A stretch of DNA of 61,738 nucleotides from Maricaulis sp. Its GTDB lineage: Bacteria; Pseudomonadota; Alphaproteobacteria; Caulobacterales; Maricaulaceae. The position numbers and the translations under genes are program-made. Under the pieces are notes generated by a model, which did no database searches, was not told where the DNA came from, and was given only the letters and a program-made list of their open reading frames with translations. The stretch lies in assembly GCF_030149515.1 (NCBI RefSeq), contig NZ_JASBRI010000002.1:1-61738 (forward strand), in the 5' to 3' direction. The stretch's first letter is position 1; the number at the start of each line of letters is the position of its first letter. Positions 17,778 through 26,015 of this stretch are shown piece after piece.

Positions 17778-19169
17778 ATGAGCGAAGCCGCATTCGAAGA
17801 CGACCTCCTCGCCGATTCCCCGGCGCGTGCCGATACCGACCCGGAATTCGTCAGCAATCTGCGCCAGGCGATCGCCGATCAGGACGCAGACCTTATCCGG
17901 CGCATGCTCGCCCCCCTGCACGAAGCCGATATCGCCGATGTGCTGGAGCAATTGTCGGCCGGCCAGCAGGAAGTCCTGGCCACGATCACGCCCGATATCT
18001 TCACCGGTGATGTGCTGGCCGAGCTCGAGCCGGATGCGCGCGAAGTCGTCATGGCCTATCTGGATCCCTCGCATCTTGCGGCGGCGATCCAGGAACTAGA
18101 CTCAGACGATGCCACCGAGGTCGTCGAGGAGCTCGACGAGGACATTCGGGCCGCCGTGCTGGCGGAGATTTCCGAAATCGACCGCGAGGCGGTCGAACAG
18201 AGCCTCGCCTTCGAGGATGAGACGGCCGGCCGTCTCATGCAGCGCGAATTCGTGGCTGCGCCGGAATTCTGGACCGTAGGGCATGCGCTGGACCATATGC
18301 GCGCCACGGACGAGGAATTGCCTGACAAGTTTCACGATCTGTTCGTCATCGATACCGGGTTCCGTCCGGTTGGCGAGATACCGGTCTGCCGGCTGTTGAG
18401 CGCCAAGCGGGACGTGCCGCTGCGCGAACTCATGGAGACTCCGCGCATTCTGGTCGACCCGGAGACCGACCAGGAGGAAGTGGCCTACCTGTTCCAGAAA
18501 TACCACCTCGTCTCGGCCCCGGTGGTCGACAGCGCGGGCCGGCTGACCGGCATGCTGACCCTGGATGACATCGTCCATGTTATCCAGGACGAGAACAAGG
18601 AAGACCTCCTGGCCCTGGCCGGGGTTAACGAGGCCGGCCTGGCCGACAATGTCTACCGGTCCGTGCGTTCGCGGGCGCCCTGGCTGCTGGTCAATCTGGC
18701 CACGGCAGTGCTCGCGTCCGGCGTGATCGCGCTGTTCGAGGGTGCCATTGCCCAGGTGGTTGCCCTGGCGGTGCTGATGCCGATCGTGGCCTCGATGGGC
18801 GGCAATGCCGGCACACAATCCCTCGCCGTGGCCGTGCGTTCTATCGCCGAGCGTGATCTGACGGCGGCCAACGCCATGCGCGTGGTCTGGCGCGAACTGG
18901 CCACAGGCGCCGTCAACGGCCTTATCTTTGCCGTGGTCATGGGGCTGGTGACCGTTGTGTGGTTCCAGGACTGGGAGCTGGCTGCGGTGATCGCCCTGGC
19001 CATGGTATTGAACCTGGCATGTGCCGGCCTGTCGGGAATCCTGATCCCGCTCGGGCTGGTTCGCGCGGGCGCCGACCCCGCTGTGGCGTCCTCGGTATTC
19101 GTAACCACCGTGACCGATGTGGTAGGCTTCCTGGCCTTCCTGGGACTGGCGACGCTGGTTCTGTTGTGA
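17778..19169 (+). CDS. mgtE: Magnesium transporter MgtE
   Basis: 463-residue inner-membrane Mg2+ channel. The cytosolic N-domain (about residues 20-135) holds the acidic helical repeats DVLAELEPDAREVVMAYLDP and LDSDDATEVVEEL. Two CBS domains follow (about 140-265), including the segment VSAPVVDSAGRLTGMLTLDD. Five transmembrane helices fill the rest, with the Mg2+ filter region MPIVASMGGNAGTQSLAV. The acidic N- and CBS domains sense cytosolic Mg2+ and close the pore. ATG follows GAGGAGGGAAGG. Confidence 0.95.
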   Translation: MSEAAFEDDLLADSPARADTDPEFVSNLRQAIADQDADLIRRMLAPLHEADIADVLEQLSAGQQEVLATITPDIFTGDVLAELEPDAREVVMAYLDPSHLAAAIQELDSDDATEVVEELDEDIRAAVLAEISEIDREAVEQSLAFEDETAGRLMQREFVAAPEFWTVGHALDHMRATDEELPDKFHDLFVIDTGFRPVGEIPVCRLLSAKRDVPLRELMETPRILVDPETDQEEVAYLFQKYHLVSAPVVDSAGRLTGMLTLDDIVHVIQDENKEDLLALAGVNEAGLADNVYRSVRSRAPWLLVNLATAVLASGVIALFEGAIAQVVALAVLMPIVASMGGNAGTQSLAVAVRSIAERDLTAANAMRVVWRELATGAVNGLIFAVVMGLVTVVWFQDWELAAVIALAMVLNLACAGLSGILIPLGLVRAGADPAVASSVFVTTVTDVVGFLAFLGLATLVLL

Positions 19170-19217
19170 TGATATGGCGCCGGGCAAGGGCATCAACGAG
19201 TTTTCGGGGTGATAGGT

Positions 19218-20165
19218 GTGCGTTTTCTGATCTGTATTGTGGCCATATGCCTGTTGCCGGCCGATGCGGCACTGGCAGAGGGGCGCTGGGACCGAGCGGC
19301 GCGGCTTGATGCGCCGCGGGCCGGTCTGTCCGTGACGGTGCATGAGGGCCGCATTTTCGCAGCCGGCGGCTCCGGTCTCACCACACCGCGCAGCGAGTTC
19401 GAGAGTTACGACCCGGCTTATGACCGTTGGTTTCCCGAAACGCCGCTTCCACGCGGTCTGGAACAGTTCGGCATGGCCGGGATTGCCGGCCGCATCTATG
19501 CCGCGGGCGGTTACGCGCCGGACGAGACCGGCAGTGTCGGTCCCAGTGCGGCGATGTGGTCCTGGTCCCAGGAGGGCAATATCTGGCAAAGCGAAGCGGC
19601 CATGCCGGCGCCCAAGGCGGATTTCACGCTGGTTCCCGTGAATGGCCGGCTCTACGCGATCGGCGGGCTGCGCGATGACGGCTCGGTTTTTGTGTTCGAT
19701 CACGAGACCCGGTCCTGGTCGACGCTGGAGGCTCCCGCCGGTGTGACGCGCCGGGGCGCGGCAGCGGTCGTCCTCGACGGGCAGATCCATGTGATCGGCG
19801 GGACGGGCGCTGCGGGTGCGAGCGCGCAACACGATGTGTTCGACCCGGAATCCGGCGAATGGACACGAGGGCCCGACCTGCCCGATGCCCGCTCCGGCGT
19901 GGCGGCGGCGGTCCACAATGGCCGCATCCACCTGTTCGGTGGTCTGGCGGCTGACGGGCGCACGACATTGCAGACCCACCTGTCCTGGCAACCGGGCGAA
20001 GGGGAATGGCTGTCCGAGCCGGACCTGCCCGCGCCGCGTACCGGTGCGGATGCGGCGGTTCTGGAAGACGGTATATTCCTGGTCGGCGGCGGATCGGGCG
20101 GTGGCTTCTTCGCTCCGTTCACCGCCCTGGATTCAACCGATGTCTTCCTCGACGATGCCAGCTGA
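19218..20165 (+). CDS. Secreted Kelch-repeat beta-propeller protein
   Basis: 315-residue protein with a signal peptide (MRFLICIVAICLLPADAALA) and about six Kelch motifs, each with a double glycine after a hydrophobic strand (IFAAGG, IYAAGG, LYAIGG, IHVIGG, IHLFGG, IFLVGG) and spaced tryptophans. That predicts a six-bladed propeller in the periplasm. No enzymatic residues stand out; related bacterial proteins include sialic acid mutarotase-type and galactose-oxidase-like propellers. GTG 19218 gives a proper signal peptide; GTG 19209 adds three residues. Confidence 0.75.
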   Translation: MRFLICIVAICLLPADAALAEGRWDRAARLDAPRAGLSVTVHEGRIFAAGGSGLTTPRSEFESYDPAYDRWFPETPLPRGLEQFGMAGIAGRIYAAGGYAPDETGSVGPSAAMWSWSQEGNIWQSEAAMPAPKADFTLVPVNGRLYAIGGLRDDGSVFVFDHETRSWSTLEAPAGVTRRGAAAVVLDGQIHVIGGTGAAGASAQHDVFDPESGEWTRGPDLPDARSGVAAAVHNGRIHLFGGLAADGRTTLQTHLSWQPGEGEWLSEPDLPAPRTGADAAVLEDGIFLVGGGSGGGFFAPFTALDSTDVFLDDAS

Positions 20166-20231
20166 CGCGGCGGCGCCGCGCTTGCAGGGACGTCTGTCAA
20201 CTGCCTGTGCGACGTCCCGAAACGGAACACG

Positions 20232-22076
20232 ATGAAACCGCGACTGAAATCCTCTCCGGCCGCCCGCGAGCTGATCCAACGCTTCGAGCCCTTCCGGGAC
20301 ACAGCCGAACGTGGCCCCGACGGGCGCTGGGTGGTCGGCTATGGCCACCGGGCAGCGGCACGCCGCGGCATCAAGGTCAGCGAGGAAGAAGCCTCGCTGC
20401 TTCTGATTTATGACGTGATGCGGGCCGAGCAGGCGATCGACGAGATGACGTCGGTCCAATTGGCGCGCGGCCAGCGCGATGCCCTGATTTCCTTCGTCCA
20501 CGATATCGGCCTGGACGCCTTCCGGGGTTCGGATGTGGCGCGCTATCTGTTCGAGGGGCGAATGGATGCAGCCGGCGAGGCGCTGGCCTCCCATGGCGAT
20601 GGCAGCAATCCCCGCCGCGAAGCCGAAAGCGCCATGTTCCTGGCGGCACAGGCGCCTGCGAAAGTGCGGTCGCAACCCGTCGAACTGGTCATCAAGGTCG
20701 AACATCCCAGCGAGGAGCGCGTGCTGGAAGGCGCGATTGCCGGCGGCCGCGACGCCGGGCCCGTACAGGACTATGCGCCGCCTCCGCCACCCATGCCGGA
20801 CCGGGCCATCACCAGCCGTCGCGAAGCCGAGGCCGAGATCGCGCGCATCCTGGCCACTGTCGAGGCCATGCCGCTGGAGGAGCGCGAGCATCTTGCGGCC
20901 GAGGACGTCATGGCGCCGATGGAGACCGTGGTTTCCGATCTGAGCGACGAACCGATCGAGGGCAAATTCCGATCCGCTGAAGCTATGCCCGAAGCAGAGG
21001 CGGCCGCCGAGCCTGTCGATGAGGAAGCCGGCGAACCGGTCCAGGCCGAGGCCTCACGCGCCGATGCGGACGAATCGGCGGGCAAGAGTGCCGAGGCACA
21101 GGTCATGGCGCGCATGGCCCAGGAGATCGAGGCCGAGGAACCGGCTGAACCGGACACGGCAGCGGCCGAACCTGAAGCCCCCGCGCCACTGGCCGATTTC
21201 AGCCTGCCGGCAGGGACGGAGCTGGGCTTTGCCCTGACCCGAATTCCCGAAGCGGAGCAGGTGGCCGGAGAAGCCGGCCCCGGCCGCGCCGGGGCAGCGC
21301 CCGTTGCGGAAGCGGAAGCGCGCGAGAAATATGCGCTCGACCTGCCGGAGGGTGTGGGGCTGGGCTATGCCTTCACCTCGGTTCTCGCAGGCCGGTTCCG
21401 GGCGGGCGCGGACCCCGCCCAAAGCGTGCCTGTATCCGACGTTCTCGGTGAGCCGGACGCTGCCGGCGAGGCTGAAACATCCGCTATCTCCGCCGATGTT
21501 CAGGACAGCGGCGTGCAGGATGCTGACGCCCAGGCCGGCGACATGCGGGAGGGCGACGCACAGGAAGACGCTGTGGCTGATATCGTCGAGCGCGCGGTGG
21601 CCGTTGCTGGGGACGGCACGCCGCCGCCTCATCCCGCCGAGACACCGGCTGAAAGTGCGGGTGCGGTGGGTGAAGTGGAGGGCGGTCCTGTCCAGGCCGA
21701 AAGCGCTACCCGGCCCGATGTCGTGGAAGGCGACCCGCTGATGCCGGGGGAGGATCCGCTGACCGGCGATGAGGAGTTTTCGCCCCGGGACCTCGCGACG
21801 GACATGCATGCGGAACAAAAGAAGCCGGCCGCCAAGCCGGATGACGGGATTTGGGGTTTCCTGTCGATCTTCATCGCCGGGTGTGTCGTTGCGGGATACG
21901 GTTTTGCCGTCACCTATGGCGATTGGGGGCGGATGCTGGCCGAGCGGACGCTGACCATGGATGCCTGGGCAACCATCGGTGGTGTATTCCTCATGGTGGC
22001 GTCTGCGTGGCCGATGATCTCGGCCATCGTGGAAAGGTTGAAACGAAACCGCCCCGATCAAGCCAAAGGCTGGTAA
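20232..22076 (+). CDS. spmX: SpmX-like polarity factor: muramidase domain, acidic linker, two C-terminal TM helices
   Basis: 614-residue protein with the SpmX layout. Residues 1 to about 150 form a GH24 lysozyme-like domain with FEPFRDTAERGPDGRW (Glu19 at the catalytic position) and VVGYGHRA. Residues 150-535 are a long, low-complexity linker rich in Ala, Glu, Asp and Pro (APPPPPMP, repeated VQDxxVQDADAQ-like runs). Two hydrophobic helices end the protein (about 540-562 and 579-600). In Caulobacter SpmX recruits and activates the kinase DivJ at the stalked pole. The linker here appears much longer than the Caulobacter one. The domain order argues against a phage endolysin. Confidence 0.85.
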   Translation: MKPRLKSSPAARELIQRFEPFRDTAERGPDGRWVVGYGHRAAARRGIKVSEEEASLLLIYDVMRAEQAIDEMTSVQLARGQRDALISFVHDIGLDAFRGSDVARYLFEGRMDAAGEALASHGDGSNPRREAESAMFLAAQAPAKVRSQPVELVIKVEHPSEERVLEGAIAGGRDAGPVQDYAPPPPPMPDRAITSRREAEAEIARILATVEAMPLEEREHLAAEDVMAPMETVVSDLSDEPIEGKFRSAEAMPEAEAAAEPVDEEAGEPVQAEASRADADESAGKSAEAQVMARMAQEIEAEEPAEPDTAAAEPEAPAPLADFSLPAGTELGFALTRIPEAEQVAGEAGPGRAGAAPVAEAEAREKYALDLPEGVGLGYAFTSVLAGRFRAGADPAQSVPVSDVLGEPDAAGEAETSAISADVQDSGVQDADAQAGDMREGDAQEDAVADIVERAVAVAGDGTPPPHPAETPAESAGAVGEVEGGPVQAESATRPDVVEGDPLMPGEDPLTGDEEFSPRDLATDMHAEQKKPAAKPDDGIWGFLSIFIAGCVVAGYGFAVTYGDWGRMLAERTLTMDAWATIGGVFLMVASAWPMISAIVERLKRNRPDQAKGW

Positions 22077-22104
22077 AGTATTTCAAGCATTTCACCGGTC
22101 TGTC

Positions 22105-22132
22105 TTGACCGGTCCGGCGCGCGTGATACATC
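22105..22132 (+). promoter_or_regulatory. Candidate promoter placing the ivd start near +1
   Basis: TTGACC (-35), 16-base spacer, TACATC (-10). The expected transcription start, about seven bases after the -10, falls at 22139-22140, which is the ivd ATG. No Shine-Dalgarno precedes that ATG, so a leaderless message is likely. Confidence 0.4.
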
Positions 22133-22139
22133 GCGCGTC

Positions 22140-23312
22140 ATGATTTCGAACCAATACCCCACGCTGGATTTCCACCTCGGCGATACCGCGGACATGATCC
22201 GCGATACCGTCCAGTCCTTTGCCTCCGACGAGATCGCGCCGCGCGCGGCCGCGATCGACGAGAGCGATGTCTTCCCTGCCGATCTCTGGCAGAAGATGGG
22301 CGATCTTGGCCTGCTCGGCATAACTGTCGAGGAAGAGCAGGGCGGGTCCGGACTGGGCTATCTCGAGCATGTCGTGGCGATGGAAGAGATCTCCCGTGCT
22401 TCGGCATCGGTGGGGCTGAGCTATGGCGCCCATTCCAATCTCTGCGTCAACCAGCTGCGGCGCTGGGGTAATGCGGAGCAGAAGGCGCGCTATCTGCCCA
22501 AGCTTGTCTCGGGCGAGCATGTCGGCGCGCTGGCCATGTCCGAACCGGGCGCCGGCTCCGATGTCGTGTCCATGCGTCTGAAAGCGGAAAAGCGCGGCGA
22601 CCGCTACGTGCTCAACGGTTCGAAGATGTGGATCACCAATGCGCCGGCTGCGGATACGCTGGTGGTCTATGCCAAGACCGATGCGGATGCGGGCTCCCGC
22701 GGGATCACGGCCTTCCTCATCGAGCGCGATTTCAAGGGCTTCTCCGTCGCCCAGAAGCTCGACAAGCTGGGCATGCGCGGTTCGGAAACCGGCGAGCTGG
22801 TCTTCGAGGACTGCGAGGTGCCCGAAGAGAATATCATGGGCCCGCTCAACGGCGGCGTGGAAGTGCTCATGTCCGGCCTGGACTATGAGCGTGCGGTTCT
22901 GGCCTCCGGTCCCGTCGGCATCATGCAGGCCTGCATGGATGTGGTGATGCCCTATATTCGCGAGCGCAAGCAGTTCGGCCGCTCGATCGGCGAATTCCAG
23001 CTGGTCCAGGGCAAGCTGGCCGACATGTATGTGCGCATGAACGCCACGCGCGCCTATGTCTATGCCGTGGCCCAGGCCTGCGACCGCGGCCAGACCACGC
23101 GCAAGGATGCCGCCGGCGCCATCCTCTACGCCGCCGAGAATGCCACCCAGATGGCGCTGGATGCGATCCAGCTCCTGGGCGGGAACGGCTATATCAACGA
23201 ATACCCGACCGGCCGTCTGCTGCGCGATGCAAAGCTCTACGAAATCGGCGCGGGCACCTCGGAAATCCGCCGCTGGCTGATCGGCCGGGAATTGTTCGGC
23301 GAGACAGCGTAG
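22140..23312 (+). CDS. ivd: Isovaleryl-CoA dehydrogenase
   Basis: 390-residue FAD acyl-CoA dehydrogenase that oxidises isovaleryl-CoA to 3-methylcrotonyl-CoA in leucine breakdown. Family hallmarks are [32 protein letters not shown], the FAD loop KMWITNAP, and the C-terminal [13 protein letters not shown] and [12 protein letters not shown]. The glutamate in [13 protein letters not shown] matches the unusual catalytic base position of isovaleryl-CoA dehydrogenases, which separates them from butyryl-CoA enzymes. The next enzymes, mccB, mccA and liuC, lie 6-13 kb downstream. Confidence 0.93.
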   Translation: MISNQYPTLDFHLGDTADMIRDTVQSFASDEIAPRAAAIDESDVFPADLWQKMGDLGLLGITVEEEQGGSGLGYLEHVVAMEEISRASASVGLSYGAHSNLCVNQLRRWGNAEQKARYLPKLVSGEHVGALAMSEPGAGSDVVSMRLKAEKRGDRYVLNGSKMWITNAPAADTLVVYAKTDADAGSRGITAFLIERDFKGFSVAQKLDKLGMRGSETGELVFEDCEVPEENIMGPLNGGVEVLMSGLDYERAVLASGPVGIMQACMDVVMPYIRERKQFGRSIGEFQLVQGKLADMYVRMNATRAYVYAVAQACDRGQTTRKDAAGAILYAAENATQMALDAIQLLGGNGYINEYPTGRLLRDAKLYEIGAGTSEIRRWLIGRELFGETA

Positions 23313-23398
23313 GATAAATCCGGGCCGGATTGTCCCGGCAGGACTGGCCCCGCTCCACGCATCTGTTATCGTTCTCATGGACGGTAACGGGGAATTCC

Positions 23399-24652
23399 AT
23401 GACACGTATGGGTTGGCGCGGCTACGCACTGTTGGCCGGGCTTGTTGTCCTGGCGGGACTGGTCACCCTCGTGGTGTCCCAGCGCGGCTATCTTTCCGAG
23501 GGCTTCCCCTTTCTAAGGTCGGAACCCGAGATCGCGCTCCCCGGAGACCGACCCTTCAGCGAAGGCCGCGTGGCGCCCGGTCAGGAAGACAGGGCCGGCG
23601 CGGCGCAGGCAGTGCTCGAGGATCATCTCGCCACGATCGGTATGCCTGCCCTGTCTGTTGCGGTGGCGGTCGATGGCGAGATCGCCTGGTCGGGTGCATT
23701 GGGCTATGCGGACGTCGATGCCGGCCGCGCGGCCGGTCCCCAAACCCTGTTCCGCATCGGCTCCACGTCGAAGGCCGTGACCGCCACACTGTTCGCGCGG
23801 ATGGTCGATGCGGGCCTGGTCGATCCCGACGCGCCGGTGTCTGCCTATCTCGACGATCTGCCCAATCCGGACTGGGCGGATATCACGCTGCGCCAGCTGG
23901 CCTCGCACACCGCGGGTATTGTCGGTTACGAGGAAAACCGGGATCTGGGCGGCTTGTGGTCGAGCATGCGCCTGCAGCGCCATTATGGCGATGCGACCGA
24001 GACGCTGGACCTGTTCGACGGATCGGATCTGTTATTCGAGCCGGGCACGGATTTCCACTATTCTTCCTACGACATCCAGTTGCTGGCGGCAGTGCTGCAG
24101 ACGGTCGGCGGTGCGCCCTATCCGGATCTCGTGGACGAATGGGTGCGAGGGCCACTGGGGATCGACACGCCGCGGCCCGATGCGGAAACGCCGGAGCGCG
24201 CGGAATTCTATCACGTCTCCCCGCGCGGCACGGTGCAGCGCTGGCGGGCGGTCGATCTGAGCTCCAAACTCGCCGGCGGCGGGTTCATGGCACGGCCGGA
24301 AGATCTCGCGCGGATGGGCGCGGCCTGGCTGGAGGACGGCTTCATCAGCCCGCAAACGCGGGAGATGTTCTGGACGCCGCAAACCCTCGCCGACGGATCG
24401 GTGAACGAGCAAAGCTATGCGTTGGGATGGCGCCGCAATGAAGGCGTGCGCGGCGTCGGGGACGATCTGGTCTATGTGCATCATGGCGGCGTCTCGAAAG
24501 GGGCGATGTCCTGGCTGGTCGTGGTGCCGGAAAAGCGCATGGCTATCTCCATGATGATCAACGGCCATGTCTGGCCCTTCGGCGACTGGGCCGGCGTCTA
24601 TGGGGATCTGGTGCGGATCTTTGATCCGGAGACGGAAGACCAGCTTGAGTGA
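23399..24652 (+). CDS. Membrane-anchored serine hydrolase of the beta-lactamase/class C PBP fold
   Basis: 417-residue protein with one N-terminal membrane helix (about residues 8-27) and a periplasmic serine hydrolase domain. The catalytic SxxK is STSK at residues 122-125. The second motif is probably YSSYD (tyrosine of YxN type), LASHTAGI is typical of the family, and the third motif region is HHGGVSKG. Members include beta-lactamases, D-aminopeptidases and esterases; no specific substrate can be assigned. ATG 23399 follows CGGGGA; the 23-residue longer reading has no support. Confidence 0.75.
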   Translation: MTRMGWRGYALLAGLVVLAGLVTLVVSQRGYLSEGFPFLRSEPEIALPGDRPFSEGRVAPGQEDRAGAAQAVLEDHLATIGMPALSVAVAVDGEIAWSGALGYADVDAGRAAGPQTLFRIGSTSKAVTATLFARMVDAGLVDPDAPVSAYLDDLPNPDWADITLRQLASHTAGIVGYEENRDLGGLWSSMRLQRHYGDATETLDLFDGSDLLFEPGTDFHYSSYDIQLLAAVLQTVGGAPYPDLVDEWVRGPLGIDTPRPDAETPERAEFYHVSPRGTVQRWRAVDLSSKLAGGGFMARPEDLARMGAAWLEDGFISPQTREMFWTPQTLADGSVNEQSYALGWRRNEGVRGVGDDLVYVHHGGVSKGAMSWLVVVPEKRMAISMMINGHVWPFGDWAGVYGDLVRIFDPETEDQLE

Positions 24653-24727
24653 GGCAACGTCAGCTCCCGGAACAGGTTGCAATGACGTGCTAGGCTCCAG
24701 GCATATCTCGCTACCTGGAGCTTCTTC

Positions 24728-25432
24728 ATGACCGACTATTCCGATCTCAAAGCCACCTTCATCAACTGCACACTGAAGAAGTCGCCCGACGTCTCCAACA
24801 CCGAAGGCCTGATGAAGGTCTCGCAGGCGGTCATGGAAAAACAGGGTGTCGCGGCCGAGACCATCCGCCTGGTCGATCACCGTATCGCGCCGGGCGTATA
24901 TCCGGACATGAGGGAGCATGGCTGGGATCGCGACGACTGGCCGGAAATCTGGCAGCGCGTGAAAGCGGCCGACATTCTCGTGGTGGGCACACCGATCTGG
25001 CTGGGCGAGGAGAGCTCGGTCGCCCGCATGCTGATCGAGCGTCTCTATGCCCAGTCCGGGGACATGAACGAGAAGGGACAGTACGGCTATTACGGCAAGG
25101 TGGGCGGCTGTCTGGTCACCGGCAACGAGGACGGGATCAAACATGTTGCCATGAGCGTGCTCTATGCACTCCAGCATGTCGGCTACACCATTCCGCCCCA
25201 GGCGGATGCCGGCTGGATCGGCGAGGCAGGGCCGGGACCGTCCTATCTCGACGCGGGATCGGGGGGGCCGCAGAATGATTTCACCCAGCGCAACACGACC
25301 TTCATGAGCTGGAACCTGATGCATATGGCGGCGCTGCTGAAGCGTGCCGGAGGCCTGCCCGCCCAGGGCAATTCGCGCCGCGACTGGGACGCCGGCGAGC
25401 GCTTCGATCATCCCAATCCGGAATACCGGTAG
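24728..25432 (+). CDS. Flavodoxin-fold NAD(P)H-dependent FMN reductase-like protein
   Basis: 234-residue flavoprotein. The N-terminal strand and phosphate loop (ATFINCTLKKSPDVSNTE) and the central ADILVVGTPIWLGEESS, with the WLGE isoalloxazine loop, match the FMN_red/flavodoxin superfamily. YGKVGGCLVTGNEDGIKH is another typical segment. It is larger than flavodoxin and has a C-terminal extension rich in aromatic and asparagine residues. Probably a cytosolic quinone or flavin reductase. ATG follows GGAG eight bases away; it stands alone. Confidence 0.75.
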   Translation: MTDYSDLKATFINCTLKKSPDVSNTEGLMKVSQAVMEKQGVAAETIRLVDHRIAPGVYPDMREHGWDRDDWPEIWQRVKAADILVVGTPIWLGEESSVARMLIERLYAQSGDMNEKGQYGYYGKVGGCLVTGNEDGIKHVAMSVLYALQHVGYTIPPQADAGWIGEAGPGPSYLDAGSGGPQNDFTQRNTTFMSWNLMHMAALLKRAGGLPAQGNSRRDWDAGERFDHPNPEYR

Positions 25433-25505
25433 ACCCATCTGCAAAAGGGATGACGGGCCGAACGCCGCTTGCTAGCGTCGAGCCCGGAAGACGGGAGAGT
25501 GTGCG

Positions 25506-26015
25506 GTGACGAAAACCGTGTTGGCATTGCTGTTCGCGGCCGGCCTCGCTGCCGCTCCGGCCTGTGCGTCCGCGCCCGCCGGTGGCGGCCAGGGCCAGAT
25601 GCCGCGCCTGTCGGCCGGCGATACACTGGCCATGTGTTTGCATCGCCATGACGCGATCGATGCGCGCCATGCCTGTATCGGCGAATATGCGCGGGCCTGC
25701 ATGACGCTGTCCGAAGGCGGTGAGACCACTTCCGGCATGATACGGTGCTACGACGAGGAGCGTGCCGTCTGGGATGCGCGGCTCGATGCGGCCTATGCGG
25801 CGCTGCAGGGCGGTCTGCCGGACGTTGCCGTCACGGCTTTGCGCGATGCGCAACGGGCCTGGATCGTCTTGCGCGATGCGGATTGCGCCTTCCGCGCGTC
25901 GCTCAATGCCGGCGGCTCGCCGGCCGATGTCGAGGCTGCGGTGTGCCTGATGCTGGAAACGGCCGAACGCACGCTCGTGCTGCAGCGCTGGCAACGGGAA
26001 GAAAGTGCGAACTAG
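25506..26015 (+). CDS. LprI-family (DUF1311) periplasmic protein
   Basis: 169-residue exported protein with a signal peptide ending in the alanine-rich region before ACASAP. The conserved part is in the C-half: MIRCYDEERAVWDARLDAAY and ALRDAQRAWIVLRDADCAF, with paired cysteines, which is the lysozyme-inhibitor LprI/DUF1311 pattern. Six cysteines suggest disulfides. GTG start with GGGAG about eight bases upstream. A Caulobacter-like promoter (GATGACGG, then GCTAGCGT at 25471) lies just upstream. Stop shares CTAG with the convergent patatin gene. Confidence 0.7.
   Translation: MTKTVLALLFAAGLAAAPACASAPAGGGQGQMPRLSAGDTLAMCLHRHDAIDARHACIGEYARACMTLSEGGETTSGMIRCYDEERAVWDARLDAAYAALQGGLPDVAVTALRDAQRAWIVLRDADCAFRASLNAGGSPADVEAAVCLMLETAERTLVLQRWQREESAN

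Noticed and set aside
20232..22076. Prophage endolysin
   Set aside because: The lysozyme domain is fused to a long acidic linker and two C-terminal membrane helices, and there are no phage neighbours; SpmX fits better.
23399..24652. Antibiotic-resistance beta-lactamase
   Set aside because: Only the general serine hydrolase fold is shown; membrane-anchored relatives have many other substrates, and no resistance gene context exists.
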